From NCBI RefSeq assembly GCF_021917145.1, contig NC_061067.1, positions 5,269,374 to 5,333,373 of the forward strand: a DNA stretch of 64,000 nucleotides, in the 5' to 3' direction. Every line of letters begins with the position of its first letter. The first letter of the stretch is position 1. The notes under the pieces are model-generated. The model did not search any database. It was given only the letters and a program-made list of their open reading frames with translations, and was not told where the DNA came from. A program made the position numbers and the translations under genes. Below, in pieces: positions 1 through 11,100 of the stretch. The DNA comes from Hypomesus transpacificus (lineage: Eukaryota; Chordata; Actinopteri; Osmeriformes; Osmeridae).

Positions 1-425
1 AGGGGGGGAGTTTGATTTGGTCTCAACAGTGGAGAAACAAATCTTGCCTTTAACACTCAAGAGCGGATTTAAGCCATGACTTCCAAGACACAGTTTTAAA
101 GACGCCATGCTTGCGCAGGAAAAAAACAACCCATATGAAACACTGCAAGTGAATCACATGATGAGAGTCGCGGTGAGCGAAGGGTGTAGATTACAGAAAC
201 CTAGGAGAAAGTTGTGGTCTTGACAAATTTGTATTTTTTTCCCCCTTCTCTTTATTCATTATATGCTGTATTCATTGAATGCTACATCATTTATTAGCAC
301 AGAAAAAGCAAGAAACCAAAAAATACTTTGAATGCCTAGATTCTGATATGCAATCATTTTTAGTATCACTCTTTTCATAATTGTACCTTCTCTATGAACA
401 AGCAGGTTTGATATACACGCTTATT
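1..425. other. Left edge, no gene recognised
   Basis: No coding exon is recognised here. The stretch is mostly AT-rich. On the minus strand it lies downstream of the Ig-receptor gene and carries AATAAA signals (TTTATT on the plus strand at 251-256 and again near 290), so it may include the distal end of that gene's 3' UTR. Transcript ends cannot be set from sequence alone. Confidence 0.4.
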
Positions 426-605
426 TACATTTAGTCATTTAGCACACACTCTTATCCAGAGAGACTTACAGTAAGTACAGGGACATTCCCCCGAGGCAAG
501 TAGGGTGAAGTGCCTTGACACAACGTCATTTAGCACGTCGGGGAATCGATCCGGCAACCTTCAGATTACTAGCCCGACACCTCACCGCTCAGCCACCTGA
601 CTCCC
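426..605 (-). mobile_element. tRNA-derived SINE, copy 1
   Basis: Read on the minus strand, this begins with a tRNA-like head carrying a pol III A box (TGGCTGAGCGG, plus-strand 585-595) and a B box (GGATCGATTCC, plus-strand 542-552). A unique body follows (ACGTTGTGTC..AAGGCACTTCACCCTA), then a tail of the TCTGGATAAGAG..TGCTAAATGACTAAATG type that is widespread in fish SINEs. The same unit occurs at about 53334-53528 in the opposite orientation. The two copies agree over the whole length with scattered substitutions and small gaps, so this is a dispersed family. The head resembles tRNA-Leu, but the family name is not assigned. It lies about 370 bp past the Ig-receptor stop codon, possibly inside its 3' UTR. 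Confidence 0.85.
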
Positions 606-978
606 TCCGCTTCTGTTTGGTTGGTTGGATTGTACAGTCTGTGTTATACAAGCTGCTTCCATACTAAAAGTTATGGTTACAAGTACAGTATGATAATTTA
701 AAAAAAAATCACCTTCTGCAAAAAGCAAGAAAACAAGCTTTCAAAAGTGAGAAAAATAATGTAAAAACAATAACTTTGCCTCAACATTTCTGTGTAATCC
801 TCCGCAAAGTAGATTCTATCAACAAGCTTGTAAAGACACTGGGCATAACAACTTTGTCTAGAAGACCTATTTAACACTGTTGACGTAAATTACTAAGGCC
901 ATTTTTTACCCAAATTGTTGTTTTGTGTTTGGTGCTTTTTAGAGGCTGGAGGTTTATGGTGTTGTTGGCTGGCTGTGT

Positions 979-3224
979 TTAGGTTCTGGCTTTGTTCACT
1001 GTGCTGTATATTGCTGAAGAATCCTCAGGGGACTGGGCTCTGGGAGCAGCACTGGGAGAGGGGAACCTCAGAATGGAGTACTCCACTTCCCCATCCTGGT
1101 TCTGGATCTGAGATGATTGGACTGTGGAGTATTGCACTTCCTCCTGGTTTTTGGGACGAGAGAATTGGATGTTGGCGTAATGAAGGCTGTCCTGCACAAT
1201 TGAAGAGGGATTGGAAGTTTTCCTTTTACAAAGCCAGAGACTGACAGGAAGGACCAGGAGGAAAGTTAGGGTTAGCCCAACAATGGTTATTATAACTATG
1301 ACTGATTTTTTAAAAGGTGATTGGTTAAAAACAGGGACCATATATGTAGTGGAATTTGCTAATCCAACTTCATTCTGAGCCTCACAGTAGTATCCTCCAC
1401 TGTGCTCAGAGCAGATGTTCATGATGGTGTAGTTCTCTCCTTTAGATATGGTAACATTTTCTTTGTACCACGTGTATTTGACCATTGGTGGGTTGGCATC
1501 ACTGCTGCAGGTCAGAGTCACTGACCTGCCTTCCACTATATCACCATGGGAGTTCACAAATATAGTGACATTCTTTGGTTTATATCTGACCTCAATAGTC
1601 ACAACAGAAGATTGGAGTGGAGAGACAGAACAGGAGTAGTTTCCTGCGTCCTCAATGCTGGCCTGATCTAGGTCAAAGTAGCCAGTCTGAGAGCTGGTTA
1701 GAGACTGTCCATTCTTGTACCAGATGTAGGAGGGGTCACCAGTCAGAGGACAGGTGGTGCTGCAGGTGAGTGTCACCCTCTGTCCTTCTGTCACTACGGT
1801 AGGAGTCACCTTCACCTGCAGATCTGTGACTGTCAGAATTGTTCCAGGGAAATCTTCTCCCCAGTAATACCATTTCTCAGTTTTGAATCTGAAGCGGTAC
1901 TCAACAGAGTCACTCTGTCTAAGTTTCATGATTCTCAGGGTTGAGAGACGACTCTCCGTGTAATTTGTCACACGATCTGCATATTCTGGGTCTAAATGAA
2001 GTTCTTTACTTTGTTGAGGTATGAACCAAAGCTGTGATTTAATTGTGTAATGGGAATAATAAGTGCAGGAAATATCAACTGAGGAACCTATCAAGGCGCA
2101 TATCTTCCTCTTGCTGTAGTTAACTCTGTTGCAGTGACCGCCCATAACACACACTACAGGAGAGTGGAGGTCTTCCTGGTCTTTCACAGCACAGGAGTAG
2201 CTGTTAGATGGATAGCTTTTGACATCTACCTCGGGCACTGTGGTAATTTTTGTAACCACAGATAAATGTAAACCATTTTTGTACCAGATGTAGGAGGGGT
2301 TTCCAGTCAGAAAACAGGTGGTGCTGCAGGTGAGTGTCACCCATTGTCCTTTTCTCACTACAGCAGGAGTCACTTCCACCTGCAGATCTGTGACAGTCAG
2401 AATTGTTCCCGGGATGTCTTTTCCCCAGGAGTCATCCCATTCAGTGTTAAACCTGAAAAGATACTCAGCAGAGTCCGTCCTTCTAAGGTTCTTGATTGTC
2501 AGGGTGCAGTCACTGTTCTCATCCCTACGGTACTCTACACGACCCGTGTACTTGGGGTTCTGACTCAGATCTACAGCATCAGCACCAGAGTCCCATCTGG
2601 TATACCAATTTGTTGGTGTGACAGTAACACCACTAGGATCTCTGTATGAGCAGGGCAAGTCCACTGATGAGCCTTTCAAGACGCAGATTTTCTTTTGCTC
2701 ATTATTGACTTTCTGACTCTGCAACACTGTAAAACAAAAACATACATCACATGGATATTGGAGAGCATTTACAGACTGATGTGCAGTGGTAGTGGAGTTG
2801 GTTCAGGGTGTAACTTGGCTGAGACTAGGGTTCATCCATAACTGACGGCTGGTGTAAAAAAAACACACAAAAAAACAAAAAACTAACTTCCTCTTTCTGA
2901 TTACAAGAGTGTGAAATGTGAATATAACGTGTGAAACCAAGCCAACCAGTTCCATCTACCGACTTTGCATCTAAAAAACGTTTTTCTGATCTGTAGCCTC
3001 CTGAACTAAAGGAACATGAGCAAACACAAGTCAACAAAGGTCTCATAAAATAACGATAAGTTAAATAAGAATGATGTTCACTAAACCACCTATACATGTG
3101 AAAACATATCTGAATAACAGATAATGCAGAACAAAGGCTGCTCAGAGATTATTAGTGATATCCTACCTGCCACTTCCAGAGACCAGATGAGGACCACTAA
3201 TACAAGTGATGTTCTCAGCACCAT
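979..3224 (-). CDS. CD22/Siglec-like Ig-superfamily inhibitory receptor
   Basis: Two coding exons, join(3167..3224, 979..2726) on the minus strand, give 601 aa. Exon 1 encodes a signal peptide (MVLRTSLVLVVLIWSLEVA) and ends at a GTAGGA donor. The second exon follows a TTTTACAG acceptor, and the split codon G|TG closes the frame. Approximate domains: V-type Ig 28-134, C2 135-215, V-type 225-320, C2 322-400, C2 402-482, transmembrane 494-519, cytoplasmic tail 520-601. The tail has three canonical ITIMs (tyrosines about 537, 552, 569) and an ITIM-like AIYSTV (about 593), which would recruit SHP-type phosphatases. Repeated blocks such as VTLTCSTTC and PGTILTVTDLQV are typical of teleost CD22-like genes. 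The second domain looks eroded before its YSCAV strand. All five Ig domains, the membrane segment and the tail share one exon, which is unusual because Ig genes normally use one exon per domain. It may be a retrocopy or have undergone intron loss. The orthologue and ligand are unknown, so no symbol is given. Confidence 0.82.
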
Positions 3225-3240
3225 ACTGTAGGTGCACCTC

Positions 3241-3960
3241 CCTTTTGCAGAATACACAGAATTACACAGAACATACTAACTAACTGCTAAAATAAATAAA
3301 TACTTTTAAACAGGAAAGTTTTACTTCTTATAAATCTTCCAAACTCTAAGAAACATGGGGGTCTCAATCATCTTAAATAAAAATAGCCCATGTGAGAAGA
3401 CTAATGTAGTATAATGTTTTATAATTTTCTTGACCAAAATCAAAACTAATATGATACGATTTCAATATATTTGAACACATACTATGTTGTACTTACAGCC
3501 TGAGCTCAGAAGATCTGTTTCCTGAGTGTGTGGAGGTGTGAAATGGGTATGGCACACCAAATAGATCACTTCCTGTATGTAGGCTTCTTTTAATGTACTG
3601 TTATGTTAGTCAAAGTTTCTACCAGAGGGTAATAAAGGAATACATAAATGTTAAAATTTTCTGTTTCCCGTCCATTTGGTCAGACAGCAAGTTACATCGC
3701 ATGCTGTGCTCAGTCAAAACCAATTTTGCCTACCAGGCATTATGATGTATTTTTAAGTTTTGATTTTTTAGAGACAGAGATCGTTTCCTGCTGAAGAAAT
3801 CTGTTTGTGATAAGGTTTGACAGAGACTGAAACAAATACAGCTGCAAGCTGTAAATGTTTCTTCTTTTTGGTGCATTCTTTTTGGTGCATTATTTTTACA
3901 TTGGGTTATAGTATTGAAAACTGTTAAGAAAATGCAATAAGGCCTTATTGTCAAATTCAC
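3241..3960. other. 5' flank of Ig receptor
   Basis: No protein-coding gene is recognised. On the minus strand a possible 5' untranslated exon ends with a GTAAGT donor (plus-strand ACTTAC at 3491-3496, exon end about 3497). A matching acceptor could lie just before the signal exon at about 3242. This would place the receptor promoter near 3.5-3.6 kb. The exon call is tentative because no coding frame tests it. Confidence 0.3.
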
Positions 3961-4199
3961 CTAGAGAGTAGGACAATAGATTTGTTTACATATGCAGATT
4001 GTGACAGAAGTGATCATGATGCACTGGCTTAGAGTCTAAGCCTTAGACCATGGTTTTTTTTTGTGTGTCGTCAATTTGAGTCTCCAGTCTACGCTCAGGA
4101 TAACCAAAATAACTTCAGCCCCCATAATGCACCACGTTTGTTATTTCTATCATGTGATTTTGTGTATGACAGGAGCTGAAAGACAAGAAGGAGTACTGG

Positions 4200-4490
4200 T
4201 AACACTTAGCTAGCCAGTAAACATTGTACCTTTATGTGCAATTTTTTAACGTAAATATTTTCGACACTATTGAAAATCGCTATATTATTATTGCTAGCTA
4301 TTACCAAGACCCGGCAGTGCAATGGCAGACGGAGAGGAGCAGGTAAGGGTGTGTAGCATGTTTGCTAGGCTAGCTTTTGCTTATTTGCAAGCAAGCCAGT
4401 CTGTGTAGTTTAGCCAGATGTGTTTTGTTGCTAATGAGCTTCGAGTGCTAGTCATTTCATCCGATGGATAAGACCATCAAAACAATGGCT
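4200..4490. promoter_or_regulatory. vps41 5' region with CTAG-rich motifs
   Basis: This is the sequence around the first vps41 coding exon (4322-4342). There is no obvious TATA box. GCTAG/CTAGC motifs recur (about 4207, 4293, 4362, 4449, 4482), and a denser set of the same kind sits at the esco1 5' end (16780-17070). The transcription start is probably within about 100 bp upstream of 4322, but it is not marked by a recognisable element. Confidence 0.35.
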
Positions 4491-7400
4491 AGCACTACTT
4501 ACCCATGTATCCCCCCTAATAGATGTGTCTTTACCAACATGTAGTACGAGGAAGATTGCTTTTCCTGCGTTAAACGTTATGTTCACAGACTAAATCATGA
4601 TGCAAGCATACTACTAATTGTCTTATAATAAAGTTTGTTTCCAAAAGCAGTTAATCACAGACGATCTACCCTATTCTACATCTGTCCATACGAGCACCAA
4701 TGTAAAAAGAGAATAATTTGCACGATTTATTCTCTGATTACAACCTCAACTACCACTTAAAAATCATGATCTTGTTCATTTTTGCCATCATTTTGCCATA
4801 TTCTTACAGGGCAGGAAATCCAGTGAAGAATCTGCAGATGACTCTGAGGTAAGCTGTTTCTCGTAATGGCAGTTATCCTATACGCTGTTTGTCTATTTAT
4901 TTTTAACAAGGTAATGGGTCTCATGCACTTTGTTTTTGCCTACGTGTTTTTGTATTTCAATGTTTGTATCCATACGGTCTGCCATGACAGAATGCACTGT
5001 CTTTTTATGTCTGAAGTACATTGTTTTTGTAGTTTTTGTTGACAAGCTCTCATGCATTACATATTGTGTTGTGGACTCTTTAAGTATCATCACCCCTCTC
5101 CAGCGTGCTACTGCACTGTGCCTCTGAGAATCACTAAATAAAATATAGCATGTCAGACTGCAAGAGAGTGGAACCTGTCTTTAAATGAAACAGAGAATGG
5201 AATGAAATGTCAGGCATTGAACAATTTCACCTCTACTCCCAAAAGAAAAACAATTCAGAATGAGAACTGGAGAGGGCTGGAAAAAAATAAAAATAATAAT
5301 AATCCTTCCTGTCTTGTAAATGGGAAAAGTATGTCCGCTCCCCATCTTCTGTCCAGAAACAGGAGTCCTCTCCTCAATGTTAGCACACTAACACTCGCAG
5401 GCAAACAGCCACCTGGGACTGCATGATTGGGTGTCCCCTCTGAATGGCTGCAAGGCTCTGTTTATTTAGTTAGTGACTGTAGCTCTCCCATCCGCTATGT
5501 GTCTGTTGCTGCTGCTCCTCTGGCTGGGCTGTCAACAGGCAGACTGGCTGACGGCTGTGAGTCTCTTGAAAGACGCTTGTAAGCAGGACACAGATGGAGA
5601 AACAAGTTACAGTGCTGTGGTTTAGGAAAGCTAGCTCAGACCTGATACACATTCACCTCCAGACTTTCATTTCAGTCGCAAGCTTCGGTCGTTTTGTATC
5701 CCTGAAGCTTATTTGTGTGAGTGTTGTGTTTGTAGGGACCAGGCATCAGTGGCACCATCCTGGGACAGAATATTTAGAAAACTGTGAAATTCTCATTGTT
5801 CTACAGAGAAGAAATGACAGGGTCAGGTTCATTCTGAAGTGCTATTTTTTAGGAGTACACAGCACACCATGTGTAGGTTTAATTAGATGTGGCCCGGAAG
5901 CCCTCCTGCATCTAGTGTTTTGCTTTGTATAAACCCCATAGGCAGATGGGCACATACCCACCTCTTTTACTACTCCACTTCTCTCTATGGGGCTGGAGTT
6001 TGTCTTTGTTTTGTGTTATGGCTTGAAGTACCGTGGCCAATTCACCTTCAGCAGAGATTTCACAAACGGGATAAACAGGAAATAGACATGGTGGTGAAGA
6101 GTGGGGAAGGATTGTTTTTTAAATGCCATTCTCGCCATGCCATCAGCCCCCCCACCTCCGGCCCAGTGGTACATAATGGCAGGCTATGTTTTGTGTTGAT
6201 GCACCACAGGTTGGGTAGCGTTGTTTATAAAGCACATTGTGAGCAAAACACAGGGCACAGTAATTGTTTAGGTCGGCTATAACTTTTAAACTTTCAGTGG
6301 GTGGGTTCCTGGGTGCTTTGCATCAGTTGCTCAAATTTGTTAGATACTTTGTGGAGCTTGAAGAATGTTTAAATGTTGGGAATGAGTTCCTCATGACTTG
6401 GACTGGGTTACCGATCGTTTATAATCAATCAATGATTTCTCAATATTTCGGTCTTATCATTTTGTAAGTCACTCCTAGAGGCTGCTCACATGGCTGATAC
6501 TCTGATCTTCCCAGGAAGAAGACAGTGAGGAGGAGCCAAAGTTGAAGTATGAGCGACTGGCCAATGGCGTGACAGAGATTCTCCAAAAGGATGCGGCCAG
6601 TTGTATGACCGTCCACGACAAGGTATGAGACTAAAACCCACTCACATTTCATTGTTTATGCATTTGTTCGAGACGTCCTGTTCAGAGTCAGTTTGCGTCT
6701 TCTCCTTTCAGTCTGCAGAGGTCATTCCCGCTCTGCTCTGTCCCCCCATCCCTCTGGGGTTGGAGACATCTGCAGCCACCAGCTATTGTCTTTTTATTCC
6801 TCACATTTCTGTCTTTTATCTTTTTGCATCTTACCTCTGTTCTTTGAACAGTTTTGTGTTGTTGTTGTTGTTGTGTGGGACGCTCGCATCTTGATGGTTA
6901 ATCGTCGTGGCAACTGGGTGCACTCATGCACGCCTGAGCGGAGGACGAGTCATACCTCGTTACGTCTCCTCACCTGATGTTTTATTAACCTCTATTGATT
7001 TTCATTTATTTTTACTCTGACGGTTCCTCTCCTCTTTTTCTCCCCCCTCTCCTTCATGTGGAAAAAAGAGAGCCCATGTCAGTGTGAGAGACATTGCTGC
7101 TGAAATTTTGCTTTTCTACATTTTATCTGACTGTCTCTAGAATTGGTTTCCATATGTACACTTTGCCTACCACCTGGCATGTGAAGCCAGCCTCCACCAA
7201 CCCCAGCCAACCTCCCAGCACCTTTAAAACCATCAGCACCCACATCAACCCCATGTTGCCTTATATTTTAAGTGCCTGAATCAGAATTTCATTTGAACAA
7301 TTCCATTCTGATAAATCCTTTTAAAAGTCGCTCCGCCTCGGAAGGTTGACCCCTTTATTTATTTATTTTATGGTTATTTTATTTGGGGGAGATTGCAGGG

Positions 7401-8086
7401 GCTCTGTCTGACATGCTCAGTTGTGCCTGTAAATATAAGCATTTCATTATAGACTGCAGTGAAGCATGGTGGGCTCACCGCACACACTCGCGTCAGCCGC
7501 GGATGGGGGGGGGGGGGGGGGGGGGGGATTAGGGGGAGGGAGTGGAGCCCGGCCTGGGTGGGAGAACACACACTTAATCTAATGCCAAAAAGCCTCCCAG
7601 TTTTATAATTTCTTGTCCCAGCGGACTCGCACAGACACGCGTGCGCAAACATACACTTACAGGAACACACACCACTACATGTGTTTAAAACACACACTAC
7701 TACATCTGTGTTTAAAACACACACTACTACATCTGTGTTTTAAACACAAGAAATGGGATGAATAATGGCTTCATGGTGGGCAGGGGAATCGGTTGGATTG
7801 TAAGCAGCAGGAGGAGAAGCCAGATGTACGATGCATTTATTATGTTTAAGCATTTTAATTTGAGAGGAAAAATACAATTTCACAGTGTCTGCTTTAATAA
7901 ATAGGGTTTTCCTACTCCTTGTAATTTCACAGTTTTTGCCACAGAACCCCTGCTCCCCCACCGTTTTCACCACAAAGCGTACACACACACATACACACCA
8001 GCTATTCTAGATTTTTTAATCCTCAAGCCACAGCACTCGTCAATGACATTTTGCTAAATCTAGAATTGTTTCCTTTTATCTTTTGG

Positions 8087-8136
<50 letters not shown>

Positions 8137-11100
8137 TGTGCTCTTTCCATTTCAGTTTCTCGCCCTGGGCACTCACTTTGGAAAAGTTTTCCTACTGGAC
8201 ATCCAAGGAAATGTGACTCAGAAGTTTGAAATTGTAAGTAGCAGAAGCAGGTTATTTGAATCTAAACATTGGTGTGGTTGTGTTCACACAAAATTAAATG
8301 GATGGATTTGGATTGGATGCATGGATTTATTGGATAAGTTAGTCCATAAATCTAGCTAGTATTCTAATGATACAAATGTAACTAAACTGTACCCATTGTC
8401 TACACTATACTACTATGTGAAGTCTTATGTGTCTACAGAGTTCAGTGAAGATCAACCAGATCAGTCTAGATGAGAGTGGGGAGAATGTAGGTATCTGCTC
8501 CGAGGATGGCAAGGTGAGACATCTTTGTAGAATCTATCAATCTATAATATCCATCACTCAAAGATGTTGCAAATCAGGACCCAGATTCTCCTCATGTCTT
8601 CTATTTGTAAAAAGAAATCCTCATAATTCTAGAAGCACATTTTAAAGAGGGGGGGGGGGGTCTCTCCATCTTTCTCTTTCATTTCTCATCTCTCCACCTG
8701 TCAGTCAGTCTTCAGCTGTGAATGGATACCCTATCCTTGCTCCCAGTCTCCACCTTGCAGTTATCTTGCCTCTCATGATCATTATTATCATGCTTCATGG
8801 GTTTTGCAGTCAAGATATGCCCCCTGATATCGCCCCCCCTCGCTCACACTCCAGCGGCAAAACAAGATCTTGTCGCTCAGAAAGTGGCGCCGACAATTAA
8901 AATCAATGCCGCAGCAATTGTTCGTCCTCGTCCAATTCAGTTTGCTGTTAATCCATGTCGATCTCCCAGATAATCCCAAATCATCTGTGCAATGCAAGTA
9001 GGAGAGAGCAAGAGCTGTGATAATGTTCCTCTTTTAGCTAAACTTTACTTTATCCTTTTCTGACTCAGAGAAGGGCTGTAAAAAAATAAATAAAAACATA
9101 CTGATGGTCTACATCAGAGTTAGCCTTGCTGCTGCCTAGCCTTCCTTCTGCCTTTAGCTGAGACAGAGTGAAAGATTAAGACCTTGTTACTGTACCAAAA
9201 CCCTGTGGGGAGGGTTCAACTAACCAACCTGTCCACTAATTGGTGACCCGGAAGATAGGTGGGCCAGGAAAGAGATCCAAACAGATCTGTCACACTACCA
9301 TCATTTGGCTGTTGCTCCTGGATAGTTGCAGACGTGTGCAATTAAAACCAAAAATAACGACACTCCATTGAGCGTTCCTCTGGATCACCTGCCCTTGCGT
9401 CTCTGTTCCAGGTTCAAGTGTTTGGTCTCTACACTAGAGAGGGCTTCCATGAGAACTTTGACTGCCCTATAAAAGTAAGCAGACCCTTAGTACTTTTTCA
9501 TCTTAACATTGCTGCAAATGAAACTGTATCCCAGTAATGAAATTGCTGTCAACCTTTCTAGGTAGCTTGTCAGTGCTGTGGCAGTGATGGATGGATGGAT
9601 TGAAAGTGACTCTTCACTTGTCCCTCCATCGTTGGTACCTTTCCATTGATTCCTGACGTCCTCTCCTCTCTTTTTTTAGGTGGTGGCACTGCACCCTCAG
9701 TTCAGCAGATCCAACTACAAACAGTTTGTCACCGGGGGCAACAAGGTACTTTTAGAATCTCTCAATCTTCATTCATAATTCTCAGCTAAGATTCTCCATA
9801 CGGCAGCTCTTCCCATTGGTGGGTCATTATTACCATACGCTGGCGTGCTGCGGTCTGAGGAGCCCGGGCTGAGGGCTGTGCGTCCTGTAGGACTTTTTGT
9901 GAAACGGTTTGGGGCCCCCTTTCTGGAGTGCTCCAAAGAGAAAGTGGACTGCGAAAGAGTGGTCCATTTCCCCCAAAGTGCTGTTCACTCAACAGTGTTT
10001 GAAAGGCAATGCCTCAGAAGCACAGCAAATAGACATCATTATCAAGAGGCTCCAAAGTCTTAGGATTTCCGGGGCACACGTTGACCGGCTGCTCAGTGGT
10101 GTTTTGCACTGTAACCATACACGGAGGTAGAAACCCACTCCACACCAGCCTTTCCACTTTCCATTTATGTATTTATTTGAAAAGCACCACAACCAAATGT
10201 CTACGCAGCATAGCCTACACTGACTTTTACGTGAATGAATTATACAGTTTTCACTGAGGAGAAGGATCAAACAGTGCACATTTGATTCTGATGGAAACCT
10301 CATTGTGCGAGCGACTTTGCTGCTTGCTTCCTCTCTGCTGCTCCTCATTTTATTCCTCTCCAATTGGTGAAGACCTCCTCAAGGTGCCGGCGATGAAAAT
10401 CAATATGTCTCAACAGGAGAAACATCCTGTCAAAGGAAATTCAATTCTGTCTCCATAGTTCCAGTCTCGCATCCTTTCTTTGTGGACAGAGCTGTTAACT
10501 GTTAACGTTGCCAGGCTAGCTGGAATAGTTAAGAGTCTTTGAAGTCTTGCCTTGGTCGTAATACGTATACTATTGTATAAGTATACTATAACCTGGCTTT
10601 TGTTCATTAGTCTCCATTGCTTGGACACTGAGCAAAGTGTTCAGTCCCTGTGAAAAGCTTTTTGTATCTGTGGCCTTCTCTGATGGGAGCTTGTATTTAT
10701 GAGGACTAAAAGGAATCTAAAAGAGAATAGTCAAGTTTCTCAAATACAATCATTTAAAAGAAATATTGAGAAAAATAGGGTTTTGAAAAACTAAGAATAC
10801 AATCTTGCCTTTACTTCTAAAAGTATGTACTGAGCCATAACAGCAGGCATTGAATCACTTTTTTTTCTACCCAATCCTTTGGGGTTTTGTATCACTCAAA
10901 CAGCGTTTTTATCAGGACTTTTACTCTTTTTGTCAAACAGGATCTTTTGTTGCTGTGCTTTACTGCCCCTTAGTGGTCAGACAAAGCTACAAAGACTGGT
11001 GTTGCAGTTGAGTATAATACGGCACACCAGCTTCGATGTTTTCCTTTTTTCTCTCCCCAGCTGCTGTTGTATGAGAGGAACTGGTTGAGCCGCTGGAAGA

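Larger units (their letters stand above)
6623..8155 (+). other. vps41 intron 3, repeat-rich
   Basis: A 1.5 kb intron with short (TTG)n near 6857-6872, a 23-base G run (7505-7527), repeats of an ACACACTACTACATSTGTG-like unit around 7665-7740, and an (AT)n tract just before exon 4 (about 8089-8135). No coding sequence is recognised in it. Confidence 0.5.
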
